NCBI RefSeq assembly: GCF_014202755.1
Contig: NZ_JACHHK010000005.1
Coordinates: 1 to 64,000 of the forward strand
Direction of reading: 5' to 3'
Length of the DNA stretch: 64,000 nucleotides
Source of the DNA: Catenisphaera adipataccumulans
GTDB taxonomy: Bacteria; Bacillota_I; Bacilli_A; Erysipelotrichales; Erysipelotrichaceae
The position numbers were made by a program, and so were the translations under genes. Positions 42,513-51,811 of the stretch are shown here, in pieces; the stretch's first letter is position 1; each line of letters starts with the position of its first letter. The notes under the pieces are model-generated. The model searched no databases. It was not told the origin of the DNA and saw nothing but the letters and a program-made list of their open reading frames with translations.

Positions 42513-43055
42513 ATGGTGCAGGATGATATTCTGAAAGTATTAGTGACAGAAGAGGAAATAGAACAGCGCTGCGTTGAATTAGCAGAACAAATTGAAGCGG
42601 ATTACCAAAAAGAGGGAACCGTTCCGGTCGTTGTTGGATTATTAAAGGGAAGCGTGCCGTTCATGGCCGAATTGATCAAACGATTCAAATTCCCTTGTGA
42701 AATTGATTTTATGAAAGTCAGTTCTTATGACGGCACGGAGTCGATCGGCGACGTGCGCATTGATCTGGATATGCAGATTTCAGCCAAAGAGCGTCCCATT
42801 TTACTGGTCGAGGATATCGTGGATACCGGCCGTACGCTGGTCGAAGTGAAAAAGATGTTCAAAAACAAGGGCGCGACGGATGTGAAGATCGTATCGCTGC
42901 TGGATAAACCGGACCGCCGGGAATTCGAGATCGAAGCGGACTATGTCGGCTTTACGGTTCCGAATGAGTTTGTGGTCGGATATGGTCTGGACTATAATCA
43001 GAAATATCGGAATTTACCATTTATAGGAGTTTTAAAACCTGAAATCTATGAATAA
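42513..43055 (+). CDS. hpt: Hypoxanthine-guanine phosphoribosyltransferase
   Basis: Purine salvage enzyme making IMP and GMP from bases and PRPP; 180 residues. The PRPP loop is LLVEDIVDTGRTL, and GLLKGSVPFMAEL holds the pyrophosphate-contact loop. AAGGAG precedes the ATG. It works with Prs (PRPP), DeoD and the purine permease also encoded in this window. It lies 20 bp after tilS. Confidence 0.95.
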   Translation: MVQDDILKVLVTEEEIEQRCVELAEQIEADYQKEGTVPVVVGLLKGSVPFMAELIKRFKFPCEIDFMKVSSYDGTESIGDVRIDLDMQISAKERPILLVEDIVDTGRTLVEVKKMFKNKGATDVKIVSLLDKPDRREFEIEADYVGFTVPNEFVVGYGLDYNQKYRNLPFIGVLKPEIYE

Positions 43056-43067
43056 GGAGGCTTTTGA

Positions 43068-45086
43068 ATGAAAAGAAACTGGCTGAATTATTTGCCAACG
43101 CTTTTCGTCATCAGTATTATCATCTCTTTGATTGCGTATACGTCGCAGGGAACAAGTGACCGGATGAATTATTCGGAGTTCCGTAAAGTCGCGAAAACGG
43201 CAGAATTTGGTGATACGACGATGGAAATTGACAGTACGATCATCAAAGTTAACGGAACGTACACAAAAAACGCTGATTCGAAAAATAAAAGCGAACAGTC
43301 CAAGAAACAGTTCTCAGTGATCGTACCAAATACGGAAGCAAACCAGGAATGGCTGGAAAAAACACTGACGGATGACGGCGGAGAAATCTCGGTCAGTGAT
43401 CCGAGCAGCGGGAATACCTGGATCACGATCCTGGCCAATATCATTCCGCTGGTGATCCTGGCGATCTTCTTCTATTACATGTTCATGCATATGGGCGGCA
43501 GCTCAAACAATAAAGCGTTTGATTTTGCGAAATCAAGGGCCCAGATGGAACAGAACGTCAAGACCCGTTTCAAAGACGTGGCCGGCTGTGAAGAAGAAAA
43601 AGAAGAAGTCAAAGAAATTATCGACTATCTGCGTTCACCGAAACGCTTTACGGATATGGGTGCCCATATTCCAAAGGGCATCTTGATGGTCGGCCCGCCG
43701 GGCACCGGTAAGACCTTACTGGCCAAAGCCGTTGCCGGTGAAGCCAATGTGCCGTTTTTCTCCATTTCCGGCAGTGATTTTGTCGAAATGTTTGTCGGAA
43801 CTGGTGCCGGACGTGTGCGCGATATGTTCAAGAATGCCAAAAAAGCAGCCCCTTGTATCATCTTTATCGATGAGATCGATGCGGTCGGACGCCAGCGTGG
43901 TGCCGGCATGGGCGGCGGCAATGATGAACGGGAGCAGACCCTGAACCAGTTGTTGGTGGAAATGGATGGTATGACGGATAATGTCGGCATTGTCGTAATT
44001 GCCGCGACCAACCGTCCGGATATCCTGGACCCGGCCTTACTGCGAAGCGGCCGTTTTGACCGTCGGATCACCGTCTCGCTGCCGGATGTCAAAGGCCGTG
44101 AAGCCATTTTGAAAGTGCATGCCCGTAATAAAAAACTGGCAGACAACGTGGAGCTGCATAACCTGGCAGCCCGTACCCCGGGATTCTCCGGTGCAGATCT
44201 GGCCAATGTCCTGAACGAAGGAGCGATCCTTGCAGTCCGGAATCATGAAAAACAAATCACGATGGAAGACCTGGATGAGGCCATCGACCGTGTCATGATG
44301 GGACCGGCGAAAAAATCCAAGACCTACAATGAAAATGATAAACGCCTGGTTTCTTACCATGAGGCCGGCCATGCGGTCATTGGTCTGAAACTGGAAGATG
44401 CCGAGAAGGTGCAGAAAGTAACGATCATTCCGCGCGGGGAAGCCGGCGGATACAACTTGATGACGCCGAAGGAAGAAAAATACTTCCACCGCAAAAGCGA
44501 ACTGCTCGCGCAGATCACTGGCTTACTTGGCGGACGTACGGCAGAACAGCTGGTCTTCGGCGAAGTCAGTGCCGGTGCGGTCAATGATATCGAACAGCTG
44601 ACGAAGATCGCCAAGAACATGGTCCGTGTCTACGGTATGTCCAGTCTGGGACCGATCCAATATGCGGATCCGCAGGGCAATGTGTTCTTAGGCCGCGATT
44701 ATACGCAGGGAAACAGTTATTCGGACGGCATCGCCGGAGAGATCGACCGGGAAGTCCGCAAGATCGTCGACGAATGCCAGAAGAAATGTACGAAGATCCT
44801 GACCGAAAACCGCAGTCTGCTGGATTTGATCGCAGGTTCGCTTTATGAACATGAAACGTTGACCAATGAAGAGATCATGAATCTGATGAACTACGGCACG
44901 ATCGAAAATCCGAATGCGCCGCAGGAGGATGATGCAAAACCGGCACCGATCATCGATGAACCTGCTGAGCCGGAAGAAAAAGAACCGGAAGAAGAAGAAA
45001 ATGATAAAGAGCCGGAGAAACCTGCCGGGGTCAACCAGCAAGATCTGGATGATGCATTCAATGAATTGACGAAACGAAAAGATTAA
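43068..45086 (+). CDS. ftsH: ATP-dependent zinc metalloprotease FtsH
   Basis: Membrane-bound AAA+ protease for quality control of membrane and regulatory proteins. 672 residues. Two membrane helices (about 8-25 and 121-142) frame an extracytoplasmic domain of about 95 residues. Walker A GPPGTGKT is at 209-216, Walker [10 protein letters not shown] follows, SRH GRFDRR is present, and the zinc site HEAGH is at 431-435. The C-terminal tail is rich in Glu and Pro. It ends in a GC-rich terminator. Confidence 0.97.
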   Translation: MKRNWLNYLPTLFVISIIISLIAYTSQGTSDRMNYSEFRKVAKTAEFGDTTMEIDSTIIKVNGTYTKNADSKNKSEQSKKQFSVIVPNTEANQEWLEKTLTDDGGEISVSDPSSGNTWITILANIIPLVILAIFFYYMFMHMGGSSNNKAFDFAKSRAQMEQNVKTRFKDVAGCEEEKEEVKEIIDYLRSPKRFTDMGAHIPKGILMVGPPGTGKTLLAKAVAGEANVPFFSISGSDFVEMFVGTGAGRVRDMFKNAKKAAPCIIFIDEIDAVGRQRGAGMGGGNDEREQTLNQLLVEMDGMTDNVGIVVIAATNRPDILDPALLRSGRFDRRITVSLPDVKGREAILKVHARNKKLADNVELHNLAARTPGFSGADLANVLNEGAILAVRNHEKQITMEDLDEAIDRVMMGPAKKSKTYNENDKRLVSYHEAGHAVIGLKLEDAEKVQKVTIIPRGEAGGYNLMTPKEEKYFHRKSELLAQITGLLGGRTAEQLVFGEVSAGAVNDIEQLTKIAKNMVRVYGMSSLGPIQYADPQGNVFLGRDYTQGNSYSDGIAGEIDREVRKIVDECQKKCTKILTENRSLLDLIAGSLYEHETLTNEEIMNLMNYGTIENPNAPQEDDAKPAPIIDEPAEPEEKEPEEEENDKEPEKPAGVNQQDLDDAFNELTKRKD

Positions 45087-45120
45087 GACGCCCGCGCGAA
45101 GCGCGGCTGCGTCTTTTTTT
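45085..45120 (+). terminator. Intrinsic terminator of ftsH
   Basis: Outer stem AAGACGC / GCGTCTT and inner stem CGCGC / GCGCG with a GAA loop, then seven T. Confidence 0.92.
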
Positions 45121-45134
45121 GAAAGGATGAAAAT

Positions 45135-46028
45135 ATGAAAGATCAATTAACCAAGGCCCTGGTCTGTGAAGGACGGGTCCGTTTATATCTGGCACGCACG
45201 ACCGATTTGGTACAGGAAGCCCGCGATCGTTTTGACTGCTACCCATGTGCGGTCGCGGCCCTGGGACGTACGCTTTCGGTCGGCACGATCATGGGCAGCA
45301 TGCTGAAGAGCGCCGATGAAATGCTGACGATTGCCATCAACGGCGGCGGTCCGATCGGCTCGATCATTGTCGATGCGTATTCAAACGGCAATGTCCGCGG
45401 CTTTTGTTCGAATCCGCATGTCGGCACCGTGCAGTATAAAAGCGGCAAACTGAATGTGGGCGCCGTTGTCGGTAAAGACGGTACGCTGACGGTCACAAAA
45501 GATCTGCATATGGCAGAGAACTTTACCGGTACGGTCGCTTTGCAGAGCGGCGAGATCGGTGAAGATTTTGCTTATTATTTTACATTGTCGGAACAGATCC
45601 CTACGGCCGTTGCGGTCGGGGTCAAGATCGATACGGACGGCAGTGTATGCAGTGCCGGCGCTTTGGTGCTGCAGATGATGCCGGACGCCGTTGAGGCCGA
45701 TATTCAATATTGTGAGCATGTGATCGGCGGACTGAAACCGATCTCACAGATCATGGAAGAGTATGATGATACGACATTGGAACAGCTGGCAAAAGATATG
45801 TTTGATGATGCACAGATCCTGGAAACATGTCCGGTCATGTTCTCGTGTCCATGTTCTAAGGAACGCATGGCAGAGGCGTTGAGCACGATTGCCTGCGAGG
45901 ATCTGGAAGCGATGATCCATGAAGATCATGGGGCAGAGGTGACCTGCAACTTCTGCAATGAGCGGTATACGTTTACGGAAGCAGAGCTACAAGAGATCCT
46001 GCAGAAGAAAAATGAACAATTCTCTTAA
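45135..46028 (+). CDS. hslO: Redox-regulated chaperone Hsp33
   Basis: Cytosolic holdase activated by oxidation. 297 residues. The C-terminal zinc switch is seen as CPC (in [11 protein letters not shown]) and CNFC (in [10 protein letters not shown]), i.e. CxC ... CxxC as in the family. AAAGGATG lies before the ATG. It overlaps the dus gene by 17 bp; the pair hslO-dus downstream of ftsH is common in Bacilli. Confidence 0.95.
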   Translation: MKDQLTKALVCEGRVRLYLARTTDLVQEARDRFDCYPCAVAALGRTLSVGTIMGSMLKSADEMLTIAINGGGPIGSIIVDAYSNGNVRGFCSNPHVGTVQYKSGKLNVGAVVGKDGTLTVTKDLHMAENFTGTVALQSGEIGEDFAYYFTLSEQIPTAVAVGVKIDTDGSVCSAGALVLQMMPDAVEADIQYCEHVIGGLKPISQIMEEYDDTTLEQLAKDMFDDAQILETCPVMFSCPCSKERMAEALSTIACEDLEAMIHEDHGAEVTCNFCNERYTFTEAELQEILQKKNEQFS

Positions 46029-46980
46029 GATCGGATCCGTTACGCTGGACAACCCGGTCGTGGTAGCGCCGCTGGCCGGCGTCAGTAATGCGGCTTTTCG
46101 TTCCATTGCCAAAGAGTTTCATGCCGGTCTGGTCTGCAATGAGATGGTCAGCGATAAAGCCTTGTATTATGATTCCAAACGTACGGAGAAGATGTGTGTC
46201 TGTCTGCCGGATGAACATCCGGTCAGCTTCCAGTTGTTCGGGCATGATCTGGATACGGTCTTGTATGGGGCCCGTTATCTGGATGAACAGACTGACTGTG
46301 ATCTGATTGATTTTAATATGGGCTGTCCGGTCCACAAAGTTATAAAAGCCAAAGCCGGCAGTTATTTGATGCAGGATGTTGATTATGCAGCCGAATTAAT
46401 GAAAAATGTCGTGCAGACGGTGCATAAGCCGGTGACGGTGAAGATGCGGATCGGCTTTGATCAGGATCATATCAACTGCGTAGAATTGGCCAAAGCTTTG
46501 GAACAAGTCGGTGTCAGTGCGGTCACGGTACATGGCCGGACGCGTTCTCAGATGTACAACGGCAAGGCGGACTGGACGTGGATCCGGAAAGTGAAAGAAG
46601 CGGTTTCGATCCCGGTCATCGGCAACGGTGATGTGCGCAGTCCGGCGGATTTTCTGCGGATGCAGAAGGAAACCGGCTGTGATGCGGTCATGATCGGCCG
46701 CGGTATCATCGGCAATCCGTTTTTGATCCAAGAATGTGTGGATGCCTTGACTGGTGAAACGCATACGTATTCAGTTGAAGACCGGATGCGGATCTGTCTG
46801 GAGCATGCGAGACGGCTGACAGAACTGAAAGGTGAGACCATTGCGATCCGGGAGATGCGCGGATTGGCGTCCTGGTATTTCAAGGGACTGCCGCATTCGC
46901 ACCGGATCAAAGATTCGCTTAGTCATATTCGTACATTGGATGAACTGACGGCGATCCTGGAGAGCTATTTGACGGCTTGA
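46012..46980 (+). CDS. dus: tRNA-dihydrouridine synthase
   Basis: FMN enzyme that reduces specific uridines in the tRNA D-loop. 322 residues from this start. TIM-barrel start [15 protein letters not shown], the catalytic Cys in [13 protein letters not shown], and the phosphate site [12 protein letters not shown] and [11 protein letters not shown] are visible. The ORF is open further upstream inside hslO, but [15 protein letters not shown] is the family start. The upstream binding site is weak (GCAGAAG), so translation is probably coupled to hslO. It precedes a tRNA gene. Confidence 0.93.
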   Translation: MNNSLKIGSVTLDNPVVVAPLAGVSNAAFRSIAKEFHAGLVCNEMVSDKALYYDSKRTEKMCVCLPDEHPVSFQLFGHDLDTVLYGARYLDEQTDCDLIDFNMGCPVHKVIKAKAGSYLMQDVDYAAELMKNVVQTVHKPVTVKMRIGFDQDHINCVELAKALEQVGVSAVTVHGRTRSQMYNGKADWTWIRKVKEAVSIPVIGNGDVRSPADFLRMQKETGCDAVMIGRGIIGNPFLIQECVDALTGETHTYSVEDRMRICLEHARRLTELKGETIAIREMRGLASWYFKGLPHSHRIKDSLSHIRTLDELTAILESYLTA

Positions 46981-46988
46981 AAAAAGGT

Positions 46989-47018
46989 TTGCATTCTTTA
47001 AACGGTTTGTGCTATACT
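46989..47018 (+). promoter_or_regulatory. Promoter of tRNA-Pro
   Basis: TTGCAT (46989-46994), 18 nt, TATACT (47013-47018) with extended TGC. Confidence 0.7.
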
Positions 47019-47033
47019 ATCTGAGCAAGTCAT

Positions 47034-47110
47034 CGGATTGTAGCACAGCTTGGTAGTGCGTTCCGTTCGGGACGGAGAGGTCGCAGGTTCAAATCCTGTC
47101 AATCCGACCA
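47034..47110 (+). tRNA. tRNA-Pro (anticodon CGG)
   Basis: 77 nt with encoded CCA. Acceptor stem CGGATTG / CAATCCG, D-stem GCAC / GTGC, anticodon loop TTCGGGA (anticodon CGG), T-arm GCAGG-TTCAAAT-CCTGT. The first base C is typical for tRNA-Pro. Confidence 0.96.
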
Positions 47111-47118
47111 TGAAATCA

Positions 47119-47143
47119 ACACGGGAAAGCCCGTGTTTTTTTT
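47119..47143 (+). terminator. Terminator of tRNA-Pro
   Basis: Stem ACACGGG / CCCGTGT with an AAAG loop and a T run. Confidence 0.9.
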
Positions 47144-47197
47144 GTACGGAAAACATCTGAAAGCGATTTCATCATTTAAAATTCTGACAGTTTCATA

Positions 47198-47203
47198 TAT
47201 AAT
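47198..47203 (+). promoter_or_regulatory. -10 element of glgB
   Basis: Consensus TATAAT 31 nt before the ATG; no matching -35 was seen. Confidence 0.45.
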
Positions 47204-47234
47204 TATTTTTGAGAGAGTAAGGAGGCCTGGAAGT

Positions 47235-49067
47235 ATGGACCATAATAAAACAAAAGCTTTTTTTGAAGGCCGAGAGCTTCATGCATACAATTTATTCGGT
47301 GCGCATGTAAATCATAATAGTGTAGATTTTTCTGTCTATGCACCGAATGCGCAGTGGGTTTCTGTGATCGGTACATGCAACGACTGGGATGAAGATGCCG
47401 GTAAAATGCAGAAAGACGATCAGGGGATCTGGACATTGAATGTGCAGGGAGCGAAAGCCGGCGACCACTACAAGTATCGTGTCTGCCAAAAGGACGGAAC
47501 CATCGTCGATAAGATGGATCCTTATGCATTTTACAGTGAACTGCGGCCGAATACGGCGAGCATCGTGTCGGATCTGACCAAGAAAAAATGGACAGATAAA
47601 AAATGGTTGGCACAGCGGAACAAAGGCTTTGACCGCCCGGTGAACATCTATGAAATGCATATTGGTTCCTGGAAGATCAAAGAAGGTTTGGATGAAGACG
47701 AATTTATGCACTACGGGGACATTGTCGATGATTTGATCGCACATTGTAAAAAACATAATTTCACGCATGTGGAAGTCATGCCGCTGTGCGAATATCCGTT
47801 CGACGGTTCCTGGGGGTATCAGTGCACGGGATATTTCTCGAGCACATCCCGCTTTGGTACGAACCAAGAACTGATGGATTTTGTCGATAAGATGCATGCC
47901 AACAACATCGGCGTGATCATGGACTTTGTACCGGTCCACTTTGTCAAAGATAATTATGCGCTGGCAAATTTTGACGGCACGCACCTGTATGAATATGAAA
48001 AAGACAGTGATGCGAACTCTGAATGGGGCACATGCTATTTTGATTTATGGAAAGAAAGTGTTCGTTCGTTCTTGATGAGCGCCGCAAACTTCTGGATCGA
48101 TGTTTATCATTTCGACGGTCTGCGCATGGATGCCATCAGTAATGCGATCTACTGGCACGGCAATAAAAACAACGGCCGCAATGACGGCGCCTGCGATTTC
48201 ATGAAACGTATGAACTTCATGCTGAATGATGAATGGCAGGGCAAGATCATGTTGATCGCCGAAGATTCCACCGATTTCCCGAATGTTACGAAATCGACGT
48301 TTGATGATGGTTTGGATTTCGACTACAAGTGGGATATGGGCTGGATGAATGATACGCTGAATTATTTAAAGAAAGACCCGATCTACCGTCAGTGGCATCA
48401 TTATGATGTGACGTTCTCGATGGCATATTTCTATTCTGAAAAATTCATGCTTACGTTCAGTCATGATGAAGTTGTTCATGGCAAGGCGACGATCGTCGAC
48501 AAGATGTGGGGCAGCTATGAAGATAAGTTTGCTCAGGCCCGCGCCTTGTACACATATATGTATACCCATCCGGGCAAAAAGCTGAATTTCATGGGCAATG
48601 AGATCGGTCAGCTGCGTGAATGGGATGAAAAAAAGAGCTGTGACTGGTTCCTGTTGGAGTATCCGATGCATGATGCATTCGAGCACTTTATCATCGACTT
48701 GGGTCAGATGTATGTGGACAATGATGCATTCTGGAAGCACGATTACGACGGCGAGTCCTTCCAGTGGATCGATGCGGACAACACCGGTCAGAACATGTTC
48801 TCGTATATCCGCCGCGGTGAAAAGAAAGACTTTGTGATCGTTCTGAACTTCAGTACGAATGGATACACGCACCAACAATTCGGTGTGCCGGAAAAAGGCT
48901 TATACAAAGAAATCATCAACACGCAATGGGCAAAATACAACGGCAACCGCAAAGACAACGATGCGCAGCACTGCCGTGCCGTGCGCCTGCCGCGCAACAA
49001 TCAGCCGTTTATGATCGAAATCAATGTACCGCCGCTGGGTGCCGTGGTCTTTGAAGTCGAAAAATAA
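47235..49067 (+). CDS. glgB: 1,4-alpha-glucan branching enzyme
   Basis: GH13 enzyme that introduces alpha-1,6 branches in glycogen. 610 residues. An N-terminal CBM48-like domain (SVDFSVYAPNAQWVSVIG) precedes the catalytic barrel with MDFVPVHF, the nucleophile Asp in LRMDAISNAIYW, the acid Glu in IAEDST and FSHDEVVHG. AAGGAGG is 9 nt before this ATG; the ORF extends upstream through the tRNA terminator, which was rejected. No other glycogen genes are nearby, so it is an orphan glgB with its own terminator. Confidence 0.93.
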   Translation: MDHNKTKAFFEGRELHAYNLFGAHVNHNSVDFSVYAPNAQWVSVIGTCNDWDEDAGKMQKDDQGIWTLNVQGAKAGDHYKYRVCQKDGTIVDKMDPYAFYSELRPNTASIVSDLTKKKWTDKKWLAQRNKGFDRPVNIYEMHIGSWKIKEGLDEDEFMHYGDIVDDLIAHCKKHNFTHVEVMPLCEYPFDGSWGYQCTGYFSSTSRFGTNQELMDFVDKMHANNIGVIMDFVPVHFVKDNYALANFDGTHLYEYEKDSDANSEWGTCYFDLWKESVRSFLMSAANFWIDVYHFDGLRMDAISNAIYWHGNKNNGRNDGACDFMKRMNFMLNDEWQGKIMLIAEDSTDFPNVTKSTFDDGLDFDYKWDMGWMNDTLNYLKKDPIYRQWHHYDVTFSMAYFYSEKFMLTFSHDEVVHGKATIVDKMWGSYEDKFAQARALYTYMYTHPGKKLNFMGNEIGQLREWDEKKSCDWFLLEYPMHDAFEHFIIDLGQMYVDNDAFWKHDYDGESFQWIDADNTGQNMFSYIRRGEKKDFVIVLNFSTNGYTHQQFGVPEKGLYKEIINTQWAKYNGNRKDNDAQHCRAVRLPRNNQPFMIEINVPPLGAVVFEVEK

Positions 49068-49072
49068 ACAAT

Positions 49073-49101
49073 AAGTGTTCAGTAACCTGAACACTTTTTT
49101 T
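49073..49101 (+). terminator. Intrinsic terminator of glgB
   Basis: Perfect 10-bp stem AAGTGTTCAG / CTGAACACTT with a TAAC loop and a T run. Confidence 0.93.
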
Positions 49102-49109
49102 GGTATAAT
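49101..49109 (+). promoter_or_regulatory. Leaderless-type promoter of the methyltransferase gene
   Basis: TGG-TATAAT begins at the last T of the glgB terminator and ends 6 nt before the ATG at 49116. Confidence 0.65.
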
Positions 49110-49115
49110 CAGGAT

Positions 49116-49694
49116 ATGAGCCAATATTTTGAGAATGATCCGAAGCTTGCCAGCAAGATTACTGAAATGACCTTTGATTTTGACGGCCGGACCTATCATT
49201 TACGAACCGATGCCGGCGTCTTCAGTAAAGATCGACTGGATACCGGCACCCGGATCCTTTTGGAAACCGTCATTGCCCATCAAAGCGAACCGTGTTCCGT
49301 GCTGGATATGGGCTGCGGCATCGGATCGGTCAGTGTGATCTTATCGCACTATTGGAACAGTGCGTTTACAATGATCGATATCAACCAGCGGGCGGCCGAT
49401 CGTGCAGCGGAAAATATACAGCGCTATCATCTTCAAGCGAACCTTCTTTGTCAGGACGGCATCACGGACGGACAGTTTGACTGTATCGTCTTCAATCCGC
49501 CGATCCGAACCGGCAAACAAACCATTTACCGTCTGTTTGATGAATGTTTGGAGCATTTAAACGGCACGTTGTGGATCGTCATGCGCAAGCAGCACGGTGC
49601 GGCCAGCGCTTTGAAATTTTTCGAAGAAAAAGGACTCGAAGTACATCGAGTCCGTCGGGATAAAGGGTACTGGGTCTTACAGATCCTCAAATAG
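49116..49694 (+). CDS. RsmC/YbxB-like class I SAM-dependent methyltransferase
   Basis: 192 residues. SAM motif I is VLDMGCGIGSVSVIL; the catalytic NPP motif in VFNPPIRTGK is typical of amino-methylating RNA methyltransferases such as the RsmC half-size form YbxB. The target is probably a guanine in rRNA, by family only. No Shine-Dalgarno sequence fits; the AGGA 1 nt before the ATG is too close and would not be transcribed. Its 3' end overlaps the convergent Gfo/Idh gene by 18 bp, and that gene's terminator lies inside this coding region. Confidence 0.85.
   Translation: MSQYFENDPKLASKITEMTFDFDGRTYHLRTDAGVFSKDRLDTGTRILLETVIAHQSEPCSVLDMGCGIGSVSVILSHYWNSAFTMIDINQRAADRAAENIQRYHLQANLLCQDGITDGQFDCIVFNPPIRTGKQTIYRLFDECLEHLNGTLWIVMRKQHGAASALKFFEEKGLEVHRVRRDKGYWVLQILK
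49627..49653 (-). terminator. Terminator of the Gfo/Idh gene, inside the convergent methyltransferase gene
   Basis: Perfect 8-bp stem GGACTCGA / TCGAGTCC (49632-49653) with a 6-nt loop; on the minus strand it is followed by TTTTTCTT. It lies 24 nt past the oxidoreductase stop. Confidence 0.75.
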
Positions 49695-50663
49695 GTGCGC
49701 ATCGGCAGCCGCTGCATCGACCACTTCCATCACCTCGATGGAAGTCTGCAGCCAGTGTCTCATCGTGTCATAGTCTTTGTTTCGGAAGACTTCTTCAAAC
49801 TCCAGGAATTCATGGACCATACGGTGTTCATACTGATTGTATGCATGCCGTGTGGCTTTTTTCGTTTCATTGTAATAGAGATCATAGTAAGAGAAGGCGT
49901 TGGTCGGAGACTTCATATCGATATAGCCCAGATCGCCCTGGATCGTGACATGGCCGGGGCTTTCGGAATCTTTGGCACCGGTTGCCAGCGCATAGAAATC
50001 TGGATAACGCATGATCACAGTGCCGGATGTATCGACACCGTTAAAACCGATGTTGGCCAGATAGCGGACCGACTGCGGTTTCCCAAACAAGCTGACGATC
50101 ACGTTGAGGTTGTAGATGTTGATATCCATCAGTGCGCCGCCGTAACATTTCGGATCCAGTGCCGGTTTGACGATATGTTCTTTATAAGCATTGTAGCGGG
50201 AAGAGTACTGTGAATAGTTGCACTGCACGACTTTGATCTGGCCGATGGTCTTCATATCTTCTTGAATATGATGGAAATTTGGGTTGTGCAGCGATGTGAC
50301 GGCTTCAAAGATGTACAGATGCTTCGCTTCTGCGAGCTCGGCCAATGTTTTGATCTGTGCGGCTTGAACACAGCTTGGCTTTTCGAGAACAACATTTTTG
50401 CCGGCTTCCAGTGCCTGCTTTGCGTATTCAAAATGAACCTTATTGATGTTGGCGATGTACACAAAATCGCAGTCATCCTCAGCCAGCAGCTGAGCATAGT
50501 CGGTATATACCGTTGGGATGGCGTGATCTGCTGCGATCTTTCTGCCCTTTTCTATACTATGCGGGCGGGCAAAGATGCTGGTGACTGTGATACTGTTGAT
50601 TTGTGCCAGAGCCTGTAATGTGACCGGAACGATGAATCCGGTGCCGATCATCGCAATTTTCAT
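49677..50663 (-). CDS. Gfo/Idh/MocA-family oxidoreductase
   Basis: NAD(P)-dependent sugar or polyol dehydrogenase, 328 residues. Rossmann start MKIAMIGTGFIV; the family motif VLEKPSCVQ holds the catalytic-region Lys-Pro. Variants of this family act on myo-inositol, glucose or other sugars; the substrate cannot be told. AGGAGGTCC lies before the ATG. It is 18 bp downstream of the C39-like gene on the same strand, so probably co-transcribed with it, although the two have no obvious functional link. Confidence 0.88.
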   Translation of the reverse strand: MKIAMIGTGFIVPVTLQALAQINSITVTSIFARPHSIEKGRKIAADHAIPTVYTDYAQLLAEDDCDFVYIANINKVHFEYAKQALEAGKNVVLEKPSCVQAAQIKTLAELAEAKHLYIFEAVTSLHNPNFHHIQEDMKTIGQIKVVQCNYSQYSSRYNAYKEHIVKPALDPKCYGGALMDINIYNLNVIVSLFGKPQSVRYLANIGFNGVDTSGTVIMRYPDFYALATGAKDSESPGHVTIQGDLGYIDMKSPTNAFSYYDLYYNETKKATRHAYNQYEHRMVHEFLEFEEVFRNKDYDTMRHWLQTSIEVMEVVDAAAADAHLFEDL

Positions 50664-50681
50664 AAATGGACCTCCTGTTTT

Positions 50682-51581
50682 TTATTGATTGGAAAAGGAA
50701 TAAGCCATTACGCCTTGTGACAATAATGTATCCATCTTCCATGATTTTTTGGTATTCTTTTTACTGTTTGGATCACAGATCTTGACCGTACCGTCCTTAT
50801 TGATGCCGGATAATACGATAAAGTGACCGACGCTGGTAAAAATGCCTGCTTTTACGCTCATGATGATCGGATGGCCGGCCTCCAGTTCGCTTCGGATCGA
50901 ATCAGCGTCCAGTGAAACAGACGTGCAATTGACACCGTAATATTCGGCAGCCTTCGGGAAGAGATCCCACGAAGTACCGGCGCCGTCTACGTATTCATTG
51001 TTGGCTTCCGAAAACCGGTCCAGTTCTGCCGGCGTCAGAGAACGGTCCTGTTTGAGATAGGAAAGGACCATGGACAGTGAGGTCGGCGCACAGCCGGTGC
51101 GGGCCATGGCGGCTTCGCCGTAAGTTTGATAGCCCCAGCGTGTATCCCATTGGATCAGGCTGACGACATGATCTGAATTGACTTCGGATTTTTTCAGCGG
51201 TTTTGTGTAGCTTTTACCTTTCCGTTTTGGATATTGATAGAGGTATTCAAAACGGTCGGTATCCTTTGAGGCATATTTGATGATATCGGTTGGATAATCC
51301 TTGTAATGTTTGATGATCGAAATGACCTTATCCGGATCCTGGGTATAGAGGAAAGGTTTCAGATATTTCTTTTTAGCAGCGCTCATTTTCGATTCACGGT
51401 AAAGCTTTTTGATTTCCTGCTTTTTTTGTGCGCGCTGCTGTGCGATTTTTTCAGCGTTTTCCTGCTGCTGATTTTGATAAGCGGCATAGCCTAGGCCAAG
51501 CGCTAAGGCCAGAATGACAAGGACCGCAAGCAGCCGGCGGATGAAACGCTGACGTCTTTTTTTGGTTTCTACTTTTATCAT
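50682..51581 (-). CDS. Membrane-anchored C39-like cysteine peptidase family protein
   Basis: 299 residues. A basic N terminus and one membrane helix (16-36) act as uncleaved signal anchor; a charged helical stalk follows (about 38-75). The catalytic-type domain of the Peptidase_C39_2 family is at about 135-295, with Q144 in LIQWDTRWG, C164 in TGCAPTSLSMVL, H253 in VGHFIVL and D270 in ICDPNSK, a complete Cys-His-Asp set. The domain would lie outside the cell; substrate unknown. The start has no ribosome binding site; TATAAT ends 7 nt before the ATG, again a leaderless arrangement, just after the tRNA-Ser terminator. Confidence 0.85.
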   Translation of the reverse strand: MIKVETKKRRQRFIRRLLAVLVILALALGLGYAAYQNQQQENAEKIAQQRAQKKQEIKKLYRESKMSAAKKKYLKPFLYTQDPDKVISIIKHYKDYPTDIIKYASKDTDRFEYLYQYPKRKGKSYTKPLKKSEVNSDHVVSLIQWDTRWGYQTYGEAAMARTGCAPTSLSMVLSYLKQDRSLTPAELDRFSEANNEYVDGAGTSWDLFPKAAEYYGVNCTSVSLDADSIRSELEAGHPIIMSVKAGIFTSVGHFIVLSGINKDGTVKICDPNSKKNTKKSWKMDTLLSQGVMAYSFSNQ

Positions 51582-51588
51582 ATAGAAG

Positions 51589-51594
51589 ATTATA
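51589..51594 (-). promoter_or_regulatory. Leaderless-type -10 of the C39-like gene
   Basis: Minus-strand TATAAT, then 7 nt (CTTCTAT), then the ATG. Confidence 0.55.
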
Positions 51595-51605
51595 CACCGA
51601 TTTTA

Positions 51606-51630
51606 ATAAAAAAAGCGCCGTTTCGGCGCT
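51606..51630 (-). terminator. Terminator of tRNA-Ser
   Basis: Stem AGCGCCG / CGGCGCT with a 3-nt loop; U run on the minus strand. Confidence 0.88.
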
Positions 51631-51640
51631 GTATATGCGA

Positions 51641-51729
51641 TGGCGGAGACGGTGGGATTCGAACCCACGTGCCCGTTAAGACAACTCGATTTCGAGTCGA
51701 GCTCGTTATGACCACTTCGATACGTCTCC
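51641..51729 (-). tRNA. tRNA-Ser (anticodon CGA)
   Basis: 89 nt with encoded CCA, minus strand. Acceptor GGAGACG / CGTCTCC, discriminator G, anticodon stem CTCGA / TCGAG with loop CTCGAAA (anticodon CGA), a long variable arm (about 15 nt) typical of class II tRNAs, and T-arm GTGGG-TTCGAAT-CCCAC. Confidence 0.96.
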
Positions 51730-51740
51730 AGTCGACGTTC

Positions 51741-51749
51741 ATTATATCA
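51741..51749 (-). promoter_or_regulatory. Extended -10 promoter of tRNA-Ser
   Basis: Minus strand TGA-TATAAT, 11 nt before the tRNA 5' end. Confidence 0.6.
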
Positions 51750-51776
51750 TGATTTTAATAGACGTGCCACAAGATA

Positions 51777-51805
51777 TTGAGAATTCTCCGGGACCGTGCT
51801 ACACT
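51777..51805 (+). promoter_or_regulatory. Leaderless-type promoter of the cation efflux gene
   Basis: TTGAGA (51777-51782), 17 nt, TACACT (51800-51805) with extended TGC; the -10 ends 6 nt before the ATG. It is the best-supported leaderless promoter in the window because both boxes are present. Confidence 0.7.
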
Positions 51806-51811
51806 GCTGTC

